NCBI GenBank assembly: GCA_021776925.1 | Contig: JAJFFB010000075.1 | Span: forward strand, 1 to 46,490 | Reading direction: 5' to 3' | Source: Planctomycetota bacterium | Lineage (GTDB): Bacteria > Planctomycetota > UBA1135 | DNA length: 46,490 nt | Shown: positions 26,508 to 34,009 of the stretch, piece by piece | How the letters are laid out: each line of letters begins with the position of its first letter | How positions within the stretch are numbered: position 1 is the first letter of the stretch | Notes under the pieces: generated by a model | Seen by the model: the letters and a program-made list of their open reading frames with translations, nothing else | What the model was told of the DNA's origin: nothing | Databases searched by the model: none | Translations under genes and position numbers: made by a program

Positions 26508-29000
26508 CTAGAAGACGATCGGAAGGGCAACCGCCTCAGAACTCATGCGTCCGTCGGGGTCGAAGGTGACCACCGCAAGCCAGATGGACTGGCCGACGAA
26601 AGGAATCAGGCTCGGGTGGCTGGCGATCGTTGCTTGGCCGTCGCCGACCAAATCAAGCGTGCCGAATGCGTCTTGAACCATCGGCGGCGACCAACCGGTC
26701 AGCATGCGGTTGAACAGGCCATCTGCGGTCAGGGGAACGTCGAGGCCCCTCAGGTTCGTCGGGCCGGTCCCGGTGCGTGAGGCGAGAAGCGCGTAATTGA
26801 TTCCGGCCTCGCTGTCAGGGAAGTTGATCGTGGCGGTCACGAAACCTGTGGAAGCAGACAACTGCGGCGGGACCAGTTCCAGGATCGGGATGACCGGAAC
26901 TTCCCAACGGGCGAAGTTCCGCGAAGGACGACCATTTGCATGACCGAAACCGCCGGCGACCCATAGGTAGCCGGATGCCTCGTCCGCAACGAGGGCCCAT
27001 GGCGCACCGTCAAGACCGGTACCGAGCGGCTCCCAGACGCTGCTGGCCCAGCGGGCGATGTGTTTCATCGGCGATCCTTGCTGAAACAGCTCGCCACCAA
27101 CGTACAACTCGTCTTGGAAAACGCCAAGCGCGGTGACCTGCGTACCTGCAATCCCAGGGAAGGCGATGAAGGAGTTGCCATCCCAGCGGGCGAGGCGATT
27201 GGTGGACACGCCGCCAGCGCTGCTAAAGGCACCGCCCATAATCAGCTTGCCATTGAATGATTCAAGTGCGTAGACAATCCCATTGGTGCCGCCGCCAACC
27301 GTCTGCTGCACGCTTCCGTCCCAGGAAACCAGGTTGCCGAAGCTCGACATCGAGCCACCGATGTAGAGCACCTGCTGATGCACCGCCATGGTTTGGATCG
27401 AACCGAATATCTGCGGGGCGAAGCTCTGCCAGGTCGAGCCGGTCCATCGCATCACACCACCGAGGCCAGCCGCGTAGAGCTTGCCTTGGTACACCGCCAG
27501 GGCGTCGACACCACAACATAAGGGTGAGGCGCCGAAACCGGTCCAGGTGGCTCCGTCGTAACGCGCCACGTCATTCACCGGAGTGCCGTCCACGGAAATG
27601 AACTCGCCGGCGACGACGAGGTCTCCCTCGAATACGATCGCGGCGTTCACCCGACCGGAGAACTCGGAAAAGTCGCCGAGCCCGATCCAGTCGGTGCCTT
27701 CAAACAGCACCGGAGGTGAAGCAAGTTGGCTGCCGGCTTGAAGGAAATTGCCGCCAACCACCACCGGATTTCCATTCCACAGCACCGCGCCGTGGTTGTG
27801 GCCGTCGAAGCCCAGGCCGTTGCCCACGCTGGCCCAGTCGTTTTCGTCGAAGCTCGCCACATTGTCGGTTGCAGCCCCCTCGCCCTTGGAGTAGTTGAAG
27901 CCGGCCCAGAAGAAATTGCCGCCGACGATCAATTTCCCGCCTACCTCGGTCATGTCCTGGATCATCACATCGGAGGCGCTGACGTCCTGGACGCCGCCGG
28001 CGAAGTTCCACTGCGTTCCGTCAAATCGGGCGATACGCATTGCATCGGCACCGCTGGCCTCAGAGAAATTCCCCCCTGCATAGAGGCTGCCGCCGAAGAC
28101 CTCCAAGGACCGGACTTCACTGAGGATTTGGGTATCTGGAAACACCCCCGCCGCCGACCACGACACGCCGTCCCACCCGGCCACCTTCTCCATGTTGGAG
28201 CCACCGGATATCAAGTCAAAATTACCGCTGGCGTAGAGTTTCCCCTGGTACCAGGCCTGGTCGTAGACAATGCCGTTCTGCGGCCCAGGAAGACCGCCAC
28301 CGACCGAGCCCCACGCAATGCCATCCCAGACCGCAACGTTGAAGGCCGGCGCCCCGCCAGCTGTATCGAATTGACCCGAGGCATAGAGGCGATCGTCGGG
28401 GCCGACACTTAGCGCCCAGACCTCCGGATCAAGAGCTTTGTCGATCCCGGTACCCACCGGTCGCCACTGCACCCCGTCCCAACGAGCGATGTGGTTGACG
28501 AGTGTGCCGCCGCCGGTCTTGGTGAATTCACCGGCTGCATAGAGCTCGCCGCGAAAAACGGTGAAGGCGTGAATCAGGTCGTCGAGGCCAGTTCCGAGCG
28601 GGCTCCACTGAGTGCCATTCCAGCTGGCTACGTTGCCGACCAGCTGCCCACCGGCATCGTTGAACTGGCCACCGACGATCAGTTCACCCTGGTACTCACC
28701 GATGGCGGTCACCTTGCCGTTGAGGATTCCGGAGCCAATCGGTTGCCAGTGGGTTCCGTCGAAGCGCGCGATCTGCCCGAAGGTGTGCCCGTCGCCCTCG
28801 AAGAACCCGTTGCCGCCAGCGATGAGCTCGCCCTGGTACTCGCCGACAGCCAAGATCCAGCCGGTGTACAGACCCGGTCGGTCAAACTCGTCCGACCAGC
28901 TCCCTTGTGCGTGTAGGATCGAGGACGAGCCCAGAATGGCGAGTACACCAACGGTCAGGCCTTGCTTAATGCATAAAAACAAGCTAAGGACATTGTTCAT
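26508..29000 (-). CDS. Secreted repeat (propeller) protein with type A C-terminal module
   Basis: An 830-residue exported protein with signal peptide at 1-~32. Residues ~35-700 contain about 13 copies of a ~45-55 residue repeat with the signature (N)-x-I/V-A-R/S-W-D-G-x-x-W-x-P-L/V-G-x-G and a preceding G-E-L-Y-x-G-G-x-F (for example HIARWDGVQWRPVGTGID, NVASWNGTQWSPLGTGL). These resemble the Kelch/delta-60-like beta-propeller repeats of Planctomycetota. The final ~125 residues (from LELVPPQLSASTG, YALLASRTGTGPT, WSPPMVQDAFG) match the end of the FG-GAP protein at 14263-16014. No enzymatic residues. A surface-structural or binding role is inferred. Confidence 0.85.
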   Translation of the reverse strand: MNNVLSLFLCIKQGLTVGVLAILGSSSILHAQGSWSDEFDRPGLYTGWILAVGEYQGELIAGGNGFFEGDGHTFGQIARFDGTHWQPIGSGILNGKVTAIGEYQGELIVGGQFNDAGGQLVGNVASWNGTQWSPLGTGLDDLIHAFTVFRGELYAAGEFTKTGGGTLVNHIARWDGVQWRPVGTGIDKALDPEVWALSVGPDDRLYASGQFDTAGGAPAFNVAVWDGIAWGSVGGGLPGPQNGIVYDQAWYQGKLYASGNFDLISGGSNMEKVAGWDGVSWSAAGVFPDTQILSEVRSLEVFGGSLYAGGNFSEASGADAMRIARFDGTQWNFAGGVQDVSASDVMIQDMTEVGGKLIVGGNFFWAGFNYSKGEGAATDNVASFDENDWASVGNGLGFDGHNHGAVLWNGNPVVVGGNFLQAGSQLASPPVLFEGTDWIGLGDFSEFSGRVNAAIVFEGDLVVAGEFISVDGTPVNDVARYDGATWTGFGASPLCCGVDALAVYQGKLYAAGLGGVMRWTGSTWQSFAPQIFGSIQTMAVHQQVLYIGGSMSSFGNLVSWDGSVQQTVGGGTNGIVYALESFNGKLIMGGAFSSAGGVSTNRLARWDGNSFIAFPGIAGTQVTALGVFQDELYVGGELFQQGSPMKHIARWASSVWEPLGTGLDGAPWALVADEASGYLWVAGGFGHANGRPSRNFARWEVPVIPILELVPPQLSASTGFVTATINFPDSEAGINYALLASRTGTGPTNLRGLDVPLTADGLFNRMLTGWSPPMVQDAFGTLDLVGDGQATIASHPSLIPFVGQSIWLAVVTFDPDGRMSSEAVALPIVF

Positions 29001-29103
29001 GGATCAAGCTGGGGTTCCGCAAGCGAATGGTGGCGAGCTGGGTAAGTTCCCAACTTCCCTCTATCTCGCGAAAGGTCGTCGCCAATCCCCTCAAAAGAAT
29101 GGG

Positions 29104-30318
29104 CTACTTCCCCTGCTTCAGCAAGGTTGCGGACTTGATGTCGTAGGGTGCGGAATGCCCGGTGGAGTAGAACACTGCGTGCCTGAATCGCCTCGCGGAG
29201 TGGACCAGGCTATTGATGTTGATGCCAGCCCCAGCGAATCCCGGGATTGACTCGTCGACCCATGAGACGGAGGAACCCCATTTTCCACCGGCCATTTCGC
29301 GATAGCGCACCAACTGGTTCGCAGTGTCGAGCCAGGTCACAATCAGGCTGTTCTTCCCGGTACGGGAAATACAGGTATGGCCGGATGCGCTGTCGTCAAT
29401 GGTGAAAGTCTTACTCCACCCTGCTTCCCAAGTCCTCTTTTGGTATTGGATGGTCCCGGCGCCGTGAATGAGGTGAACGTCGTCTGCATCACCCACCACG
29501 TTGAAGAAGGAGTAGTTAGAGGCTGGACTCACAACGATTTCCTCGTCTTCCCAGCCTCGCCCGTTCCAGATCCTGGCTGCGTAGACGTCTTCTCCATTCA
29601 CGCGGTGGTTGTAGATCCAAACGGTCTTCCCTCGGGTCAGTGGAGCACCAACCGGATCGGGATATCCATCGGTTCCTTTTTCGGACACGAGCTTGAAGGG
29701 AAATCCCGCTGCGGTCTTCCACTTCCCGTCGTTGGTCGAAGCCTTGACCACAATCCCATCGAAGGGTGGGAGGTTCGGTATCTGATATACCAATTGCATA
29801 AAAGTGATCCATGGATGGCCCATAGAGTCGACGATGACCTTCGGGTACATGACGTTTTTTTCCGAGGGCGTGTCGAACGCAACCTGGGGTGGAGCCGACC
29901 ATTTCATCTTGCCGTTGGAACTCGGCTTGCCTCGGCGATAGTAGACGTCAGCACCTAGGGCGGCGGTACACAGGCAGTAGTGGAAGTAGGTGCCATCGAA
30001 CCAGCCACCGAAACGGTGGCCAAAGTGCCCGCCCGGGGCAAAGGTGTCGGGATCGCTCCACTCCTTACCGTCGCGGCTGCTTCGAAAAACTCCGTCAACT
30101 CCATCCGAGTAAAAGACCCAAAGCAATCCAGCCATTTCAAACACCTTGCGCTGCTTCGGGTAGTTCACGGCCCACCCTTTGCTCGCGGAAGTGGTGGAGA
30201 CCAAGGACGGAACAGCAAGAGCCTCTGTTATTGGGTCCTGGCCGCCGCTGGTTCCGACGGCGAACATGAGGAAGGCGACCAGAAACCCGCCACTATGGAT
30301 GGCAATTCGACTCTTCAT
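29104..30318 (-). CDS. Secreted sialidase-like propeller protein
   Basis: A 404-residue exported protein from ATG 30318; the frame is open 14 codons upstream, but ATG 30318 opens the signal peptide (MKSRIAIHSGGFLVAFLMFAVG). The mature part has the look of a six-bladed BNR/sialidase-type propeller: one clear Asp-box (SSRDGKEWS), strands WVFYSDGVDGVFR and VVKASTNDGKWK, a Trp/Tyr-rich face and TWLDTANQLVRYREM at the end. A full catalytic set (Arg triad, Asp, Tyr/Glu) cannot be confirmed, so 'sialidase-like' refers to the fold only. It is divergent from the tandem SGNH gene across 264 bases that should hold both promoters. Confidence 0.65.
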   Translation of the reverse strand: MKSRIAIHSGGFLVAFLMFAVGTSGGQDPITEALAVPSLVSTTSASKGWAVNYPKQRKVFEMAGLLWVFYSDGVDGVFRSSRDGKEWSDPDTFAPGGHFGHRFGGWFDGTYFHYCLCTAALGADVYYRRGKPSSNGKMKWSAPPQVAFDTPSEKNVMYPKVIVDSMGHPWITFMQLVYQIPNLPPFDGIVVKASTNDGKWKTAAGFPFKLVSEKGTDGYPDPVGAPLTRGKTVWIYNHRVNGEDVYAARIWNGRGWEDEEIVVSPASNYSFFNVVGDADDVHLIHGAGTIQYQKRTWEAGWSKTFTIDDSASGHTCISRTGKNSLIVTWLDTANQLVRYREMAGGKWGSSVSWVDESIPGFAGAGININSLVHSARRFRHAVFYSTGHSAPYDIKSATLLKQGK

Positions 30319-30582
30319 GGATCTCGTTCCAACTGTCACCGAGGAGTTTCCCGAAATCATGCGGTTCTCTTGGGTGGTTCTCCAGAGACATCATCGCAGA
30401 TTCCCCATATTGGCACGGCTGCCCGCCAGCTCATTGTGAAAGTCACGCCACTTCCAAGGATTGCTCAACTCGCGTGCCATGGTTTGGAAGATCCAGGTTT
30501 CGTCAGGGAAGTTCATGCCATAGACGAAAGACATAAGCTACGCAGGAAAGTGTACCCTCGTTCCAGGAAGGCCCGTACACCG

Positions 30583-32274
30583 ATGAAAACCCGACCCGAC
30601 CAGAAACCGCTTTGGCTGCGAAGGCCACGATCTTTCGTTCCAGTGGTTGTGGCGTTGTTGCTGCCATGGATCGGCGCCAACTCACTGGGCGCGCAAGAAG
30701 ACTCGAAGACGCTACGCGTGTTCATCTTCGCGGGACAGTCCAATATGGTCGGCTCGGATTCGAAGGTCCAGGATATCCAGCGTTTTCCGCCGTTTGCCGG
30801 ATTGGAAAAAGCGCAGAAGGACGTGATGTTCTCCTACTGCATCGGACGTGAGAACAAGATCAAGTCCGATGGCTGGGTTGACCTGCAAGCGGTCAACGGC
30901 GTGGTCGGGCCGGAGCTGAGTTTCGCGCGCGAGATCAAGCGCCACATCAAGGCACCGATCGCGATTATCAAGGTTGCCGCCGGCGGCACGCACCTGGCCG
31001 GTGACTGGAATCCGGATGAGCCACGCGGCTTCCAAATGTACCCGCTTGCGCTGGACTGGGTGCGCGCCGCACTCGCCGATCTTGTGCGGCGCAAGATTCC
31101 CTACCGGCTGGAGGGTTTCGTCTGGCACCAGGGCGAGAACGACATGTTCGAGGAGGGGGCAATGCCTGCCTACGGGGCGAACCTGAAAAATTTCCTCGCG
31201 CGCTGGCGGCGCGATCTCGATACACCGGAGCTGCACTTCTACGTCGGGGAATTATGCACCAAGACGATCTGGGGTATGGACCTGCGCCCGAGGATGCACG
31301 CGATCAGCCTTGGACAACGCGAGGTCACTGACGCCGATTCCTTGGCGGACTACGTGCCGACCTCGCACGTCGGCGTGGAGATCGGCGGCGGGCTCGGCCT
31401 GCATTACCACTACGGCACGCTCGGGCAGCTCGAGCACGGAGTCAATCATGCAAACGCCTACTTGCTTAACATCGGCAAGGAAGCGGAGAGTCCGCGACCG
31501 TTGAAAACCTGGCCCTACGCCCAGGGCAGCAAGGTCAAGATGTTCGTGCTCGCCGGACACCGAAACATGGAGGGCGAACGCGCCTTCGTCCAGGACCTGA
31601 AGGCACTGCGCCTCGCATCGCTGCGCAAGGACGATCACAAGATCGCCTTCAAGTACAACCTCGGTGGGGACTACAAGGTCTCGGAGGGTTGGGAACCCTT
31701 GGGACCGGCGGGTTGCTACGACACCTTCGGCCCGGAGCTCAGTTTCGGCGGCCGGCTGAAGAAAAATCTCAACGAGAACTTCGCGATCGCCAAGTTTACC
31801 CACAGTGGCACGCAGATCATCGACTGGACGCCGGAAGGAAGCGAGGCCACGTCGCGCCATCTTTATCCGCGCTTCCTTGCCTTCGTGCGCGACGCGATGC
31901 AGGAGCTGACCGACAAGGGACACGATGTGGAATTGGCCGGAGTCTTCTACCACCTCGGCGAGAACGACATGTCCTTCGCCCCCTATCGCAAGCAGGCTGT
32001 GCCAAGGCTGGCTTCTCTGGTGAACCAGAGCCGTGCAGACCTGGATCTGCCCTCTCTGAAGTGGTTTGTCAGCCAGCAGCCACCTACCGACCACGAAAGC
32101 GTCAACGGAATCGACGTCACCGCCGACCTCGCCAAGCTTGCGGCCGCGGACCCGAACCTGATCCACATCAAGGCCTTCAACCTGCCGGGCCGAGAACAGA
32201 ACCTCGTGATCACCACCGAGGGCATCGTGGCCCTGGGAAGGTGGCTCGCCGACACCTTCCTCGCGGGGCGTTAG
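30583..32274 (+). CDS. Tandem SGNH (sialate O-acetylesterase-like) protein with one degenerate domain
   Basis: A 563-residue exported protein from ATG 30583 (signal: VPVVVALLLPWIGANSLGAQ). The frame is open to 29980, but that part is antisense to the gene before it and has no export signal. Domain 1 (~43-298) has the active SGNH/DUF303 set: FAGQSNM with Ser53, VAAGGTHLAG, WHQGENDM and His274 in GLHYHYGTLGQ. Domain 2 (~315-560) is a recognisable copy (VLAGHRNM, FGPELSFGGRL, YHLGENDM, ITTEGIVALGRW), but Arg327 replaces the nucleophile Ser and Val/Ile replaces the C-terminal His. Domain 1 probably deacetylates a glycan; domain 2 is likely a non-catalytic, perhaps sugar-binding, copy. Confidence 0.87.
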   Translation: MKTRPDQKPLWLRRPRSFVPVVVALLLPWIGANSLGAQEDSKTLRVFIFAGQSNMVGSDSKVQDIQRFPPFAGLEKAQKDVMFSYCIGRENKIKSDGWVDLQAVNGVVGPELSFAREIKRHIKAPIAIIKVAAGGTHLAGDWNPDEPRGFQMYPLALDWVRAALADLVRRKIPYRLEGFVWHQGENDMFEEGAMPAYGANLKNFLARWRRDLDTPELHFYVGELCTKTIWGMDLRPRMHAISLGQREVTDADSLADYVPTSHVGVEIGGGLGLHYHYGTLGQLEHGVNHANAYLLNIGKEAESPRPLKTWPYAQGSKVKMFVLAGHRNMEGERAFVQDLKALRLASLRKDDHKIAFKYNLGGDYKVSEGWEPLGPAGCYDTFGPELSFGGRLKKNLNENFAIAKFTHSGTQIIDWTPEGSEATSRHLYPRFLAFVRDAMQELTDKGHDVELAGVFYHLGENDMSFAPYRKQAVPRLASLVNQSRADLDLPSLKWFVSQQPPTDHESVNGIDVTADLAKLAAADPNLIHIKAFNLPGREQNLVITTEGIVALGRWLADTFLAGR

Positions 32275-32294
32275 CTGGCACCGCCGAGTCGCTG

Positions 32295-33932
32295 CTACAA
32301 GACCGTGACTTCCACCAGTTCGTAGACCATGGCGTCCATGTCGATGATCCCGTTCATGTTGGTGTCGAAACCACAGTAGAACTGGTAATTTCCTTTGGGG
32401 AGTCCGGACCAATCCAAAACCACGGAAGGTCCAACGCCGAACAGCGGCCCCTTATGGGCGACATGAACACCCGGAAGCCAAACAGCGGGCCCACGGTGGT
32501 ACCACCCGGTGGGCGTCAAGGACAGGATCCACCAGTCTCCCGCGGCGCCGGCGAAGAGGCCGGGCTCAATGCTGACCTCGATCTTCAGTGGATCACCTTG
32601 GACGATCGAAATATTTCCGTCCATTCCATTCGCCTTGATGTCAGCGACGCCCGCTGCGGCAACCGAATCGTGCGAATCGATCCGTCCCCAACCCCAATAG
32701 GGATCCTCTCCGGGGGTGCCGAGATCGATACTCCCCGTAAACAGACACTCTTTGACCTGATCGGTCGTCAGACCAGGATGTTGGCTCCAGACCAGTGCGC
32801 ATAGGCCGGCCACCATCGGCGCGGAAGCGCTGGTCCCATTGCCGATGGCCAGCCCGCCTGGGAGGCCTGTGCTGTAAATGTCGGTTCCGGGCGCGTACAC
32901 GTCGACCGCCAGGCCATAGGCAGAGAAACTCGCCTTGTCGTCGTTGCGATCCGTCGCGCCGACGATGATCACGTCTTCCCAGTCAAACCAATAAAGATCG
33001 CGTTGGTCGTTTCCGGCAGCCCAGAACAGCAGGCTTCCAAGGCTCTTCACGTAGGCGCCGGTGGTCTGAACGCTGTTGTACTCAACGCCGGTCTGACTGA
33101 CGTTGATGCATTGGGCGCCATTCTCGGCAGCCCATCGAGCTCCATCCAGGAGGTTGTGAAGATAACCACCACCGGGCTGGTTGTAGTAGCGGATCGGCAT
33201 GAGTGAGAAGTCCCAGCCCATTCCCACCACGTGGGTCCGGTTGTTCCCGATCGCGCCTGCCAGCCCAGCAACAAAGGTCCCGTGGCCATCGACATCACCG
33301 ACGTCTCCCCCGGCGGTCTGCGCCCGGCGGTCTGCGGAGTTGTAGCCGGAGACCAGGGCGCCGGCGAGGTCGGGATGATCGAGTTGAACCCCGCTATCGA
33401 CGATGGCGATGACCTGGCTCGAGTCGCCCGTGGTGATGTCCCAAGCTGCCGGCGAGCGGACCTTTTTGTGGTGCCATTGCCGAAAGTAGCTCGGATCGTT
33501 CGGGACTTTGTCCGTGGGGTGGCAAATCCAGTCGGGCTCAGCGTATTGGTAATCGCCGCTGGCCATGAGGCTGTGGGAATAACTGTTCTCAGTCTGTCCT
33601 GGCGGCACCGAGACGATGAACTCGTCGGTCTCGGAAATATACTCAACCAGATATTCCTCCAGCCTTGCGCTCGCTCGAAGGCGAGCTTTCTCGATCCCAT
33701 CGACCGTCTGGCCTCGTGCAGCGAGATCCCTGACCTGCAAAGGGCGAACGATCATCAGACCGGAAAACTCCAGCACGCCGCTGCGTTCCTGAAACACCCT
33801 GGGTTGCTTATCCGAGGGCGGGCTCTGGGCGGACGAAACTCCAGAGATGACCAGAACCTGGAAGATCGCAACGAGGAAGAAACGTGGATTCAACAACTCA
33901 ATGAAGCCCCTATGGTTATTCGCTGCATTCAT
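32295..33932 (-). CDS. Secreted subtilisin-like (S8) serine protease
   Basis: A 545-residue exported protein. The signal peptide core is FFLVAIFQVLVISGVSSA (19-35). A ~120-residue propeptide-like region (EEYLVEYISETDEFIVSV, YAEPDW) precedes the catalytic domain. The subtilase triad is intact: Asp179 in AIVDSGVQLDHPDL, His217 in DGHGTFVAG and Ser368 in NGTSASAPMVAG, with the oxyanion Asn in WAAGND. After ~430 a ~110-residue beta-rich C-terminal domain ends with FDTNMNGIIDMDAM, an EF-hand-like Asp loop that may bind calcium. It probably degrades extracellular protein. A G9/C9 tract lies 27 bases before the start codon (33960-33968). Confidence 0.92.
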   Translation of the reverse strand: MNAANNHRGFIELLNPRFFLVAIFQVLVISGVSSAQSPPSDKQPRVFQERSGVLEFSGLMIVRPLQVRDLAARGQTVDGIEKARLRASARLEEYLVEYISETDEFIVSVPPGQTENSYSHSLMASGDYQYAEPDWICHPTDKVPNDPSYFRQWHHKKVRSPAAWDITTGDSSQVIAIVDSGVQLDHPDLAGALVSGYNSADRRAQTAGGDVGDVDGHGTFVAGLAGAIGNNRTHVVGMGWDFSLMPIRYYNQPGGGYLHNLLDGARWAAENGAQCINVSQTGVEYNSVQTTGAYVKSLGSLLFWAAGNDQRDLYWFDWEDVIIVGATDRNDDKASFSAYGLAVDVYAPGTDIYSTGLPGGLAIGNGTSASAPMVAGLCALVWSQHPGLTTDQVKECLFTGSIDLGTPGEDPYWGWGRIDSHDSVAAAGVADIKANGMDGNISIVQGDPLKIEVSIEPGLFAGAAGDWWILSLTPTGWYHRGPAVWLPGVHVAHKGPLFGVGPSVVLDWSGLPKGNYQFYCGFDTNMNGIIDMDAMVYELVEVTVL

Positions 33933-33959
33933 GCCATTAGTCTAATTGGAATCGGCGCA

Positions 33960-33968
33960 GGGGGGGGG
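33960..33968. repeat. Nine-base G homopolymer upstream of the S8 protease gene
   Basis: An uninterrupted run of nine G (+ strand), 27 bases before the ATG of the minus-strand subtilisin-like gene, that is, in its 5' leader or promoter. Such tracts can change length by slippage and vary expression; no population data are available here. Confidence 0.6.
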
Positions 33969-34009
33969 CCGAACCAACTTCCACCATTGAAGTGGATTCC
34001 GGAGTCGGA

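Noticed and set aside
31252..32412. 386-codon open frame on the - strand
   Set aside because: Antisense to the tandem SGNH gene and running past the start of the next gene; no domain.
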